Assembly: GCA_038117205.1 (NCBI GenBank)
Contig: JAYOFL010000002.1
Location: 1 to 64,000, forward strand
DNA length: 64,000 nucleotides
Reading direction: 5' to 3'
From: JAQBZY01 sp038117205
GTDB lineage: Bacteria; Pseudomonadota; Alphaproteobacteria; Rhodospirillales; Casp-alpha2
This document shows positions 43,287 to 52,077 of this stretch, one piece after another. Below the pieces are notes generated by a model. That model was given only the letters and a program-made list of their open reading frames with translations, was not told the origin of the DNA and searched no databases. Position numbers and translations under genes: made by a program. Within the stretch, counting starts at the first letter, position 1. Every line of letters starts with the position of its first letter.

Positions 43287-44458
43287 ATGGCCGTTCCGCT
43301 GATCCAACAACTCCGCGTCGGCGCTTACATCATGGGTAAGCGCATGAAGGGCGAGCAGCGCTATCCGTTGGTGCTGATGCTGGAACCGCTGTTCCGCTGC
43401 AATCTCGCCTGCCCCGGCTGCGGCAAGATCGACTACGACGACCAGATTCTCAACAAGCGCCTGAGCGTGAAGGAATGCCTGGACGCGGTCGACGAATGCG
43501 GCGCGCCGATCGTCTCGATCCCCGGCGGCGAGCCCCTGATCCACAAGGAGATCAAGGAAATCGTCGACGGCATCGTGGCGCGGAAGAAGTTCGTCTATCT
43601 GTGCACCAACGCGTTGTTGCTGGAAAAGCGCCTCGGCGACTTCACGCCGACGCCGTANNNNNNNNNNCGCCGTACCTGACGTTCTCGGTGCATCTGGACG
43701 GCCTGGAAGAGCAGCACGACCATGCGGTGGCGCAGAAGGGCACCTTCAAGCGCGCCGTCTCGGCGATCAAGGAAGCGAAGCGGCGCGGTTTCCGCGTCAA
43801 CGTCAACTGCACGCTGTTCGACAAGATGTCGGCGGAGGAAGCGGCGAAGTTCTTCGATTTCTGCACCGACGAATTGCAGGTCGAGGGCATCACCGTATCG
43901 CCGGGATACGCCTACGAGCGCGCGCCCGATCAGGAGCACTTCCTGCGGCGCGAGAAGACCAAGGAACTGTTCCGCAACATCTTCCGCCTCAAGGGCAAGA
44001 GCGACTGGCGGTTCAGCCAGTCGACCCTGTTCATGGACTTCCTGGCCGGCAATCAGCAGTACCACTGCACGCCCTGGGGCAACCCGACCCGCAACATCTT
44101 CGGCTGGCAGAAGCCCTGCTACCTGTTGTCGGAAGGTTATGCGACGAGTTTCCGCGAGTTGATGGACGAAACGCCCTGGGACCAGTACGGCACGGGGAAT
44201 TACGAGAAGTGCGCCAACTGCATGGTGCATTGCGGCTACGAGCCGACGGCCGTGCAGGATACCGTCCTTCACCCGCTGAAGGCGCTCAAGGTCTTCCTCA
44301 AGGGGATCGACACCGAGAAGCCGATGGCCCCGGAAATCGCCCTCGACAAGCAGCGCCCCGCCGAATTCGTCTTCGAGGGGCTGGTGGAGCACATGTCGGA
44401 ACGGCTAGCGCGAGAGAAGGCCGAAGCCGGGACCGAGGGTTCCGACCGCGCCGCCTAG
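43287..44458 (+). CDS. hpnH: Adenosyl hopene synthase (radical SAM), interrupted by an assembly gap
   Basis: The radical-SAM cluster motif is C38-x3-C42-x2-C45 (FRCNLACPGCGKIDYDD), followed by HpnH-typical SIPGGEPLIHKEI and PYLTFSVHLDGLEEQHDHAV. HpnH adds 5'-deoxyadenosine to hopene, the first step to C35 bacteriohopanepolyols. A run of 10 N at 43658-43667 shifts the frame. The 7 bases CGCCGTA occur on both sides of it (43651-43657 and 43668-43674); collapsing the duplicate and the Ns (17 nt) restores one 384-codon frame. The gene is therefore intact in the genome. Its last 54 bp overlap the convergent hpnG gene. Confidence 0.92.
43658..43667. other. Scaffold gap of 10 N
   Basis: Ten N bases join two contigs whose ends both carry CGCCGTA. 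A negative gap (a 7-nt overlap) explains both the duplicate and the frame shift in hpnH. No real sequence appears to be missing. Confidence 0.95.
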
Positions 44459-45097
44459 CCCCTGCCGCGCCTTCGACGAATAGGCGCCGAGCATCCAAAG
44501 CGATCCCCACTCCCACGGCTGAACCGCCGCGCCGGCAAGGATCGGCAGCAGGCTGATGCTGCCGTCCGGACGGACGCTGTCGCCGAGCCAAGCCGGCAGA
44601 TCGGCGCCGGCCGGATCGGCCACGGCGCGTAGCACCGCGAACGGCTTGCCCGCTTCCGCCGCGGCCCGGGCGATGGCATGGCTTTCCATGTCGACGCAGC
44701 CGGCGCCGGTGACCGCGAACAACCGCGCCTTGGCGCCCTTGCCGGCGACCCCGTCGACGCCGGCGATCCGAGCCTCACGGACACCCGCGACCTTGCCGAT
44801 CAAACTCGCCAGGTGCTCGTACCAGAAGCGGTCGGTCGGGAAATGCCGGCCGTCCGGCGCCACCACATCGGTGCCGACGACGAGATCACCGGGCCCGAGC
44901 GCCGGATCCAGACCGCCGGCGATCCCGAAGGAGACCAAGCCGTCGACGGGAAGGTTAGCCAGCTCGCGCGCCGCGTCTCGCGCGATCGCGGCCCGCGCGC
45001 CCGACAGACGCACGTAAGGCGCGTCGTCGCCGCCCGAGAGGGGCGCAAGGAGTTCGGACTCCGATTTCAGTCCGCAGAGGATTCCGACCCGGGCCAT
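44405..45097 (-). CDS. hpnG: Hopanoid-associated phosphorylase (HpnG)
   Basis: 230 residues of the nucleoside phosphorylase fold. Features: MARVGILCGLKSESELLAPL, VSFGIAGGLDPALGPGDLVVGT, and the substrate-binding glutamate in GCVDMESHAIARAAAEAG, followed by LRAVADPAG. HpnG removes adenine from adenosylhopane to give phosphoribohopane. It follows shc by 9 bp at the end of the minus-strand hpn operon and overlaps the convergent hpnH, its partner enzyme, by 54 bp. The C-terminal 20 or so residues are poorly constrained. Confidence 0.88.
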   Translation of the reverse strand: MARVGILCGLKSESELLAPLSGGDDAPYVRLSGARAAIARDAARELANLPVDGLVSFGIAGGLDPALGPGDLVVGTDVVAPDGRHFPTDRFWYEHLASLIGKVAGVREARIAGVDGVAGKGAKARLFAVTGAGCVDMESHAIARAAAEAGKPFAVLRAVADPAGADLPAWLGDSVRPDGSISLLPILAGAAVQPWEWGSLWMLGAYSSKARQGLGGAVGTLGPGFGLLSR

Positions 45098-45106
45098 CCG
45101 CCGGGG

Positions 45107-47086
45107 TCACATGCCGTAACGCGGGCGGGCTTCGTTGCTCCGCGTCATGTTGGCGTAGCGCGCCAACGTCCACAGCGGGAAATAGGCGCTGTAGCCGTGA
45201 TAGCGGAGATAGAACACGCGCGGGAACCCGACGGCGTTGAAATACTGCTCGAACCACTTGCCGCCGTCCCTGGGCGCTTCCAGGAGATAGCGAACGCCGC
45301 GCCGAACCTCGTCGCTGTCGGTCTCGCCGCCGGCCATCAAGGCCAACACAGCCCAGGACGTCTGTGACGGCGTCGAGGTCTTCACCTCGTCGCGGCGATG
45401 CTGCCAGTAGCTGGCGCAATCCTCGCCCCAGCCGCCGTCGGCGCATTGGCGCGCCTTCAGCCATTCCACCGCCTTGCGCACGTGCGGCGCCGACATGTCC
45501 TCGCCGACGGCGTTGAAGGCGCATAGAACCGACCAGGTGCCGTAGACGTAGTTGTTGCCCCAGCGGCCGAACCAGGAGCCGTCCGGTTCCTGCTCGGCGC
45601 GGAGATAATCGAGGCCACGCTTCACCGCCGGATGTTCAGGCCCGTGTCCGAGCTGCGCCAACATGGAAATGCAGCGCGCGCTGACGTCCGCCGTCGGCGG
45701 ATCGAGGAGCGCGCCGTGATCGGCGAACGGAATGTGCTGCAGCAGGAAGTACTCGTTATCGACGTCGAAGGCGCCCCAGCCGCCGTTGGCGCTCTGCATG
45801 CCGATGACCCATTCCTCGGCGCGGGCGATCGCCTCGGCGTAGCGGACCGGGTCGGCGCGGTGCAGCAGCATGGCGACGACGGCGGTGTCGTCCACGTCCG
45901 GGTAGTAGTCGTTGTAGTACTGGAACGCCCAGCCGCCCGGACGCAGGCCCGGCCGGTTGACGGCCCAGTCGCCGACGACGTCGAGAATCTGGCGTTCCGT
46001 CAGCCAATCGGCGGCGGCCTGAATTTCCTCGTCTTCGATGCCGAGACCGGCCTCCATCAAGGCGTGACCGCCAAGCGCCGTATCCCAGATCGGCGACAGG
46101 CACGGCTGACAGTAGCCGGACTCCTCGTCGATGCTCAGCAGCTTCTCGATGGAGTCCCTGGCCGTCACGTAATCCGGATGATCGCGCGGATATCCAAGCG
46201 CGTCGAACGCCATGACGGCGTTCGCCATCGCCGGGAAGATGGCGCCGAGCCCGTCCTCGCCGTTCAAGCGCGGCAGGATGAATTCCAGCGCCCGCTCGAT
46301 GCCCTTCTTCTCGAGGGCCACCGGAAACAGCGGTTCGAGAACTCGGGCGATCTTGTCGATGCCGAGGCAGAGCGTGCCGATCCAATGCCCGGTCGGATTG
46401 ACCAGATAGCCCGTTTCCTGGTCGGCGGGCCGCACGAAGAGTTCGGGAATGCCGACGCCGCGCGGATTGCGCGCCTTCGGTTTCAGCACGGCCAGCACCA
46501 GGAGCGGCACCATGACGGTGCGCGACCAATAACTGACCTTGTCCATGTGGAACGGCGACCACTTCGGCAGCAGCAACGCCTCGACGCGCATGACCGGCAC
46601 CGCGTCCCACGGCACCTGGCGGAACAACGCCAGGGCGATCCGCGTGAAGACGTTGGCGCGCGCGGCGCCGCCGTGCGCCAGGATCGCGTCGCGGGCGGCC
46701 CGCATGTGCGGCGCCTCAGGATCGTCGCCGACCAGCTTCAGGGCATAGTAGGCCTTCACGGACGCGCTGATGTTGAAGTCGCCGTCGTGATAGAGCGGCC
46801 AGCCGCCGTGCTTTTCCTCGCGGATGTTCCGGAGATAGGCGGCGAGCTTTTGCTCGATCTCGTCGTTCGGCTCACCGAGATAATGGTTGAGCAGGATGTA
46901 TTCGGCCGGGATCGTCGCGTCGGCTTCCAGTTCGAAGGCAAGATGGCCGTCCGGGCGGCGTTGCCCGACCAGCCAGTCGCGCGCGGAGCGGACAACGTCC
47001 TCGACCCGCGCCAGCGAACTTTCCTTGCTGTTGCCCTTCGTCACGGCTTTGGTTTCGTCCAAGTCAGGGAATCCCGTTTTCAGCAC
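45107..47086 (-). CDS. shc: Squalene-hopene cyclase
   Basis: 659 residues, the usual length. The catalytic acid motif DVDDTA is at residues 397-402, and repeated QW motifs are seen (for example QSANGGWGAFD, QEPDGSWFGRWG, RQCADGGWGED, KTSTPSQTSWAVLAL). It cyclises squalene to hopene/hopanol at the inner membrane. The start is GTG 47086 by position; the N-terminal 25 residues are not conserved. It sits between hpnE and hpnG in the minus-strand operon, in the order hpnM-like, hpnC, hpnB, hpnD, hpnE, shc, hpnG. Confidence 0.96.
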   Translation of the reverse strand: MLKTGFPDLDETKAVTKGNSKESSLARVEDVVRSARDWLVGQRRPDGHLAFELEADATIPAEYILLNHYLGEPNDEIEQKLAAYLRNIREEKHGGWPLYHDGDFNISASVKAYYALKLVGDDPEAPHMRAARDAILAHGGAARANVFTRIALALFRQVPWDAVPVMRVEALLLPKWSPFHMDKVSYWSRTVMVPLLVLAVLKPKARNPRGVGIPELFVRPADQETGYLVNPTGHWIGTLCLGIDKIARVLEPLFPVALEKKGIERALEFILPRLNGEDGLGAIFPAMANAVMAFDALGYPRDHPDYVTARDSIEKLLSIDEESGYCQPCLSPIWDTALGGHALMEAGLGIEDEEIQAAADWLTERQILDVVGDWAVNRPGLRPGGWAFQYYNDYYPDVDDTAVVAMLLHRADPVRYAEAIARAEEWVIGMQSANGGWGAFDVDNEYFLLQHIPFADHGALLDPPTADVSARCISMLAQLGHGPEHPAVKRGLDYLRAEQEPDGSWFGRWGNNYVYGTWSVLCAFNAVGEDMSAPHVRKAVEWLKARQCADGGWGEDCASYWQHRRDEVKTSTPSQTSWAVLALMAGGETDSDEVRRGVRYLLEAPRDGGKWFEQYFNAVGFPRVFYLRYHGYSAYFPLWTLARYANMTRSNEARPRYGM

Positions 47087-47149
47087 ACCGAGCCCTATCG
47101 GCCGGTGCGTTTCACCCCAATTCCGGCGGAATTTGAACGCGCCTTTGTG

Positions 47150-48421
47150 TCAAAATTTCCGCATTTGATCAAGAACAAGCCCGGCTGCGGCGGTGCCCGA
47201 GCGGATGGCGCCCTCGATTGTCGCGGGGAGGCCCGTATCAGTCCAATCCCCCGCCAATGCAAGGTTTTTAAGACCGGACGCACCCGGCCCAGGCCGCCGC
47301 GCGGTCTGCGCCGGCGTCTGCGCGAAAGTTGCCCGCTTCTCCTTGACGATGCGGTAGGGCGGCAACGGTGCAGCGGACAGGCCGAGGACCGGCGCGATCT
47401 CGCCCCATATGTCGGCCGCGAGGTGCACCGCGTCACGGTCGATGACCGGATCGGCGGCGCTGACCGTGACGGAGGCGAGTTCGCCGCGCACGAACAACCA
47501 TTCCGAAAGCCCGTCCACGAAGCCGGTGACGGCGGCGGTATCGGACGCCGCGGGCAGCCGGAAATGCCCGTTCAGGATGGCTCGGAAATCCGTCGGCACG
47601 TCGAGGCCCGGCAACATGTCCGCCGCCACGCCCGGCGGCACGGCCAGGACGACGGCGTCGCCGTCGCCGAGCGCGATCCGCTCCTGGTCCCGCGCCAGGG
47701 CGGCGACGCGGCCGCCTTGCAACGCCAGCCCACGAACGCGCGATCCGATCCGCAACTCCGCGCCGTGGGCGCGCAAATAGTCGAGCGCCGGATCGACGAA
47801 ACTGCCGCCGAGCCCATCCGTTGGCATGAGCGGCCGGCATGCATCGCCGCCCCTGAGCAGCGTCTCCTCGACGACCGGCCACAGCAGACCGGCGTCCGCC
47901 GATTCCGGCTCCGTGTTGAGGACGGCGCGCACGAACGGCGACCAGAACCGGTGATAGAGCATCCCGGTATCGCCTAGGGTCTCGGCGACCGTCCGCCCCG
48001 TTGCGCTCCTGAGCCGAAACAGACTGAGATAGTCGAGCACGCCCGTATCGGGGACGCGGCGGTCCGAGGCGAGCAACCACCACGGCACGCGCCCGGCGCC
48101 GATCTTCAGCGCCCATGCCCGGCCCGTCCGCAGGTCCCGGAACGGATACTCGGCCGGCGGCATGCGCACCGTGCCTTCGGCGCCGATCCGCGCCAGATAG
48201 GCCCGAACACCGTGATTGCCGCTCAACACCAGATGGTTGCCGTTGTCGATCCTGAGACCGAGAGCCGCGTCGTCGTAGGAGCGGCATCGGCCACCCGCCT
48301 GTGGCGCCGCCTCGTGCAGCGTGACCGGCACGCCCCGCTCGGCCAGCATCGTCGCCGCCGACAGACCGGCCATGCCGGCGCCGATCACGTGCGCTCTCCG
48401 CTTCGGACCAGCCGGTGTCAT
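47150..48421 (-). CDS. hpnE: Hydroxysqualene dehydroxylase (HpnE)
   Basis: 423 residues, flavin-dependent amine-oxidase fold. The FAD-binding dinucleotide motif is HVIGAGMAGLSAATMLAERG with EAAPQAGGRCRSYDD. The C-terminal FAD contact is NLALAGDWTDTGLPATIEGAIRSG (given in parts: LALAGDWTDTGLPATIEG). It reduces hydroxysqualene to squalene, the third step of the HpnCDE route. Its ATG overlaps the hpnD stop (ATGA), showing tight coupling. The downstream shc gene starts 63 bp later. Confidence 0.9.
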   Translation of the reverse strand: MTPAGPKRRAHVIGAGMAGLSAATMLAERGVPVTLHEAAPQAGGRCRSYDDAALGLRIDNGNHLVLSGNHGVRAYLARIGAEGTVRMPPAEYPFRDLRTGRAWALKIGAGRVPWWLLASDRRVPDTGVLDYLSLFRLRSATGRTVAETLGDTGMLYHRFWSPFVRAVLNTEPESADAGLLWPVVEETLLRGGDACRPLMPTDGLGGSFVDPALDYLRAHGAELRIGSRVRGLALQGGRVAALARDQERIALGDGDAVVLAVPPGVAADMLPGLDVPTDFRAILNGHFRLPAASDTAAVTGFVDGLSEWLFVRGELASVTVSAADPVIDRDAVHLAADIWGEIAPVLGLSAAPLPPYRIVKEKRATFAQTPAQTARRPGPGASGLKNLALAGDWTDTGLPATIEGAIRSGTAAAGLVLDQMRKF

Positions 48422-49317
48422 CCGGCCAGTCCCAAGCGGATGGCGATCCAGAGCTTGGCCAGCTTGGACGGACCGACGTCGCGGTGCAGGTCCCGCCAGC
48501 CGCGGGCGCAGAGCCGCGTCAGGATGTCCCGGTAGACCTCGCCCATCATCACGGCGGGCCGGACAGCGGCCGGGTCGGCCTTGGCGATCAGGGCGTCTGC
48601 TTCGGCGAAGTGTCCGGCCGCCCGCGCCGCCAGCCCCTCGCAGACGCCGGCCAGTCCCGGCGAAACCAGCATGGCCCGGACGTCCCCGGTGGGAACCCCC
48701 GCTCCATCGAGAAGATCGGCCGGCAGGTAGACGCGGTCCCTTTCCGCGTCCTCGGCAACGTCACGGAGAATGTTGGTGAGCTGCAACGCCAAGCCGAGCG
48801 ATTTGGCGAGCGCGATCCCCTCCCTCTCGCCGAGACCGAAGGCGCGGACGCAGAGCCGCCCCACCGCCGAGGCAACCTGGTCGCAGTAGAGATAAAGCTC
48901 GTCCAGATCGCGGATACGCACGGCGGGCGCGGCGTCCATCTCCATGCCGTCGACGACGGCCAGGAAATCCTCCCGCTTCAGATCGAATGCGGCGATGGCG
49001 GACTTGAGGGCGCGGCCGATCGGATGCGCCGGGGCGCCGGTGTAGACGTTCTCCACCTCGGCGCGCCACCCGGCGAGGGCAGCGGCTTTTTCGGGGAGCG
49101 GCAACGGCCCGTCCGCCACGTCGTCCACTTCCCGGCAGAAGGCGTAAATGGCGTAGAGAGCCCGGCGCCGGTCCGCCGGCAGCCGCCGCATGCCCCAATA
49201 AAACGACGTGCCGGCGCGCCGGACCACCGCCGTCACATAGGCGTCGGGGTTCTCGGCCGGCAGTCCCGGCATGGGCTGTGGCGTGGCGGGCAAGTGCTGG
49301 TTCGACATGGGGCGCAT
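48418..49317 (-). CDS. hpnD: Presqualene diphosphate synthase (HpnD)
   Basis: 299 residues of the squalene/phytoene synthase family. The first aspartate motif is AFCREVDDVAD and the second LTNILRDVAEDAERDR, with YCDQVASAVGRLCVRAFG between. HpnD joins two farnesyl diphosphates to presqualene diphosphate. A second ATG lies three codons downstream (49308) and cannot be excluded as start. It is one of two paralogous synthases in this operon (the other, HpnC, is at 50523-51365). Confidence 0.92.
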   Translation of the reverse strand: MRPMSNQHLPATPQPMPGLPAENPDAYVTAVVRRAGTSFYWGMRRLPADRRRALYAIYAFCREVDDVADGPLPLPEKAAALAGWRAEVENVYTGAPAHPIGRALKSAIAAFDLKREDFLAVVDGMEMDAAPAVRIRDLDELYLYCDQVASAVGRLCVRAFGLGEREGIALAKSLGLALQLTNILRDVAEDAERDRVYLPADLLDGAGVPTGDVRAMLVSPGLAGVCEGLAARAAGHFAEADALIAKADPAAVRPAVMMGEVYRDILTRLCARGWRDLHRDVGPSKLAKLWIAIRLGLAG

Positions 49318-49341
49318 GGATACACCAGCGGCGGCTTGGCG

Positions 49342-50505
49342 TCACCCGCCGATGTCCGCCCCGTAGGTCCGGCCCTTCCAGGCCCCACCGCGCCCGAGAT
49401 AGTGCCGACGGGCGGAATCGAGCGTCATCAAGGTGTAGAGCGCCCCCGCCGCCGGTAGCGTCAGCGCCCGCCAGGCCGGAAGCCGGTAGTAGCGCACCGT
49501 CGGCAGGTAGGTCACCGCCATGACGAACCAGCCGGCGGCGCCGACCGCCAGGAGCGAGGAATCACCGGAACCGAGCCCGGCGGCGACCGCCGCCGGCGGG
49601 GCCACGTAGAGAATCAGCATGCCGACGACGGTGCCGGCCAACAGAAACGGCGAATGCTTGAGTTGCACGTATGCCGTCCGCGCCACCATGTCCCAGACGT
49701 CGGCGAGTCTGTCGTAGGGACGGAGGCTTTCCGACGCATCGCCGAGACCGAGCCAGATCGCCGCGCGATTCTTGATCAGCCGCGCCAGCGCGCAATCGTC
49801 GATGAGCTCGCCCCGGATCGCGGCGATGCCGCCCGCCGCCGCCAGTGTTTCACGTCGAACAAGAATGCAGCCGCCGGCCGCCGCCGCTTCCCGGGCAGCG
49901 AGATCGTTGACGCGCGGAAACGGATAGAGCTTCTGGAAGAAATAGACGAAGGCCGGGACCAGGAACCGTTCCCACGCGGCCACGCAGCGGAGCCGCACCA
50001 TCAGCGACACGAGGTCCCGCCCGTCACCTTCCGCCTTGGCGACGAGGCGGCGAAGCGTCTCCGGACCGTGCCGGATGTCGCCGTCGGTGAGCCAAACGAA
50101 CGTGCCGTCTTCCGATTGCCGCCAGCCCTGCTCGACGGCCCAGAGCTTACCGCTCCACCCCGCCGCCAGCGGCGCGCCCGGGACGACGCTCAGTCGGTCG
50201 GCATCGAATTTAGTGGCGGCGGCGCGGGCGACGTCCGCCGTCCCGTCCGTGCTGGCGTCGTCGACGACGATCAGACGCAGATCGCCCGGATAGTCCTGGG
50301 CGAGGATGGAGCGCACGGTCTCGCCGATGCCCTCGGCCTCGTTCCGCGCCGGCACGACGGCGAGGACGGCGGGCCAGGGACCCGGATACCGGCTTGCCGT
50401 CAGGCGTTGATGGCAACGCCAGAAACCGCCGTGCAAGAAATAGAGATAGAGCCACGCCGCCAACGCGAACCCGGCCGCCCAGGTCAGACCGTCCGTCCAG
50501 TCCAT
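49342..50505 (-). CDS. hpnB: Hopene-associated glycosyltransferase (HpnB)
   Basis: 387 residues. An N-terminal membrane segment is followed by a GT-2 catalytic domain: AVVPARNEAEGIGETVRSIL, VVDDASTDGTADVAR, WLTDGDIRHGP (DxD-like), ELIDDCALARL. Two or three C-terminal membrane helices follow (LLAGTVVGMLILYVAPPAAV and on). HpnB is believed to glycosylate or assist trafficking of hopanoids; its exact product is unsettled. It lies between hpnC (17-bp gap) and hpnD (24-bp gap). Confidence 0.9.
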   Translation of the reverse strand: MDWTDGLTWAAGFALAAWLYLYFLHGGFWRCHQRLTASRYPGPWPAVLAVVPARNEAEGIGETVRSILAQDYPGDLRLIVVDDASTDGTADVARAAATKFDADRLSVVPGAPLAAGWSGKLWAVEQGWRQSEDGTFVWLTDGDIRHGPETLRRLVAKAEGDGRDLVSLMVRLRCVAAWERFLVPAFVYFFQKLYPFPRVNDLAAREAAAAGGCILVRRETLAAAGGIAAIRGELIDDCALARLIKNRAAIWLGLGDASESLRPYDRLADVWDMVARTAYVQLKHSPFLLAGTVVGMLILYVAPPAAVAAGLGSGDSSLLAVGAAGWFVMAVTYLPTVRYYRLPAWRALTLPAAGALYTLMTLDSARRHYLGRGGAWKGRTYGADIGG

Positions 50506-50522
50506 GTCAGGCCCAAGTCATA

Positions 50523-51365
50523 TCAAACGAGGAGGCCGGCGGCCGCGCCCCGGCACATGCAGCAAACGTATCCCGCCTTGGAAAGCTTGATGCGGCCGGC
50601 GAGCGGATCGCCCTTGGCGAGCTTGCCGATCAGCGCGTCGGCGATCCGCACGATGGCCGCCGATTCCATGGCGAGGCGCCGGCTTTTCAGGCCACTGGGC
50701 AACTTCCGCGCCTCGACCATCAGGTCGCGCGTCGCATCGAGACATCGGTCGATGACGCGGCGGAGTTCCGGCGACGTGCGGTCGGCGGCCAGCATGTCGA
50801 CGCTCGCCCCTTCCGCCGTCATCCAGCCGCCCGGCAGATAGACCCGGTCGAGCGTCAGGTAGTCGTCCTTGCAGTCCTGCAAATGATTGATGACCTGCAA
50901 GGCGTTGCAGAGCGCGTCCGACGGCCCATGCCCATCGGCGGAGCCGCCGTGCAGATCGACCAGATAGCGGCCTACCGGCGCGGCGGAACGGATGCAGTAG
51001 TGCATCAGATCGTCCCAGTCGTCGTATCGGCCCTTCACCGCGTCCTGTTTGAAGGCGTCCACCAGATCGAGGCAATGGCGCGGGTCTATATTTGTCTCCG
51101 TGAGGCTGCGATGCATGCGGGCGCCGGCTCCGTAGGCCGGATCGTCGTTCTCTCCCCGGACCGCCGCGGCGAACCCTTCTAGACGCCACACCTTCTCGTC
51201 CGGCGAGAGCGTGGGACTGTCGGCGATGTCGTCGATGGCGCGGGCGAACCGATAGTACGTCGCGATGTGCGGCCGAAGCGGCGCCGGCAGCAACCAGGAG
51301 CCGACGGGAAAGTTCTCGTAGGCGGCGTCCTTGCCGGAGGGTGTCTCGACCCCGGTCTCGCTCAC
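50523..51365 (-). CDS. hpnC: Hydroxysqualene synthase (HpnC)
   Basis: 280 residues of the squalene synthase family. The first motif is FARAIDDIADSPTLSPDEK and the second NHLQDCKDDYLTLDR, with HCIRSAAPVGRYLVDLHG-like sequence between. HpnC turns presqualene diphosphate to hydroxysqualene. The start GTG 51365 overlaps the stop of the hpnM-like gene as GTGA. With HpnD and HpnE it forms the three-step squalene route that replaces classical squalene synthase in many bacteria. Confidence 0.92.
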   Translation of the reverse strand: MSETGVETPSGKDAAYENFPVGSWLLPAPLRPHIATYYRFARAIDDIADSPTLSPDEKVWRLEGFAAAVRGENDDPAYGAGARMHRSLTETNIDPRHCLDLVDAFKQDAVKGRYDDWDDLMHYCIRSAAPVGRYLVDLHGGSADGHGPSDALCNALQVINHLQDCKDDYLTLDRVYLPGGWMTAEGASVDMLAADRTSPELRRVIDRCLDATRDLMVEARKLPSGLKSRRLAMESAAIVRIADALIGKLAKGDPLAGRIKLSKAGYVCCMCRGAAAGLLV

Positions 51366-52000
51366 GAGCGCGCCGGTTGCGCCCGCGCGGCATCGATGCG
51401 GCCACGGAGGTTCTTCAGGAGCGCGCCGATGTCGCCGGAATTGTTGCGCAGGAACGAGGAAAACTCGGCGCGTTGCGTCTGCGCCATGCTCAACCCCTCG
51501 ATCATGATGTCGATGATCCTGAATTTCTCGCCGCCGCCCCGGACCCGCCAGTCAATGTTCACCGGCTTGTCGGCGTTCGGACGCTGCAGACTGGACATCA
51601 CCAGCGCCTCCTCGTCGGAAATCGGCTTCACCGTCTTGATGTCGAGCGTTTCGCCGCCGTAGTCGCGGAACCGGCCGGCGTAGGTGACGACCATCAGGTC
51701 TTCGAACAACGACAGATATTCCTTTTGCTGGCTCTCGCTTGCCTTTGACCAATACTGACGTCCGAGAACCCAGCGGGCGACAGTCTTGAAATCGGCGTAC
51801 TCGTTGATGATCTCGCGAAACCGGTCCTCGCGCTGGGCCGGCGTCAGGTCTGTCTTGGTCAGCTTGTCGATGGCCTCGTCGGCGAGCTTGGAAATGAAAC
51901 CCTTGGCGCCGTCGGTCAATTCCGTAGAGACGGCCGGGGCCGCCGACATGACGCCCAATAGCAACACGATACCGGCGACGAGCGGAATACGTCGAACCAT
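51362..52000 (-). CDS. MlaC/HpnM-like periplasmic lipid-binding protein
   Basis: 212 residues. The signal peptide is MVRRIPLVAGIVLLLGVMSAAPAVS. The body is the toluene-tolerance Ttg2/MlaC fold (FREIINEYADFKTVARWVLGRQYW, RFRDYGGETL, VNIDWRVRGGGEKFRIIDIMIEGLSMAQTQR in parts). The version named HpnM accompanies hopanoid genes and is thought to help move hopanoids between membranes, with HpnN, which is absent here. It heads the operon with a good GGAGGAG before ATG 52000, and its stop overlaps hpnC. Confidence 0.85.
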   Translation of the reverse strand: MVRRIPLVAGIVLLLGVMSAAPAVSTELTDGAKGFISKLADEAIDKLTKTDLTPAQREDRFREIINEYADFKTVARWVLGRQYWSKASESQQKEYLSLFEDLMVVTYAGRFRDYGGETLDIKTVKPISDEEALVMSSLQRPNADKPVNIDWRVRGGGEKFRIIDIMIEGLSMAQTQRAEFSSFLRNNSGDIGALLKNLRGRIDAARAQPARS

Positions 52001-52077
52001 GCTTCTTCTCCTCCGAGCGGAAGCATCATAGCGTAAGCGGTTCCCGGCGCAAAACCTCGGCAGGTGAAATTTTCGCC

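Noticed and set aside
43287..44458. hpnH as a frameshifted pseudogene
   Set aside because: The shift coincides with the 10-N gap and disappears when the duplicated CGCCGTA is collapsed.
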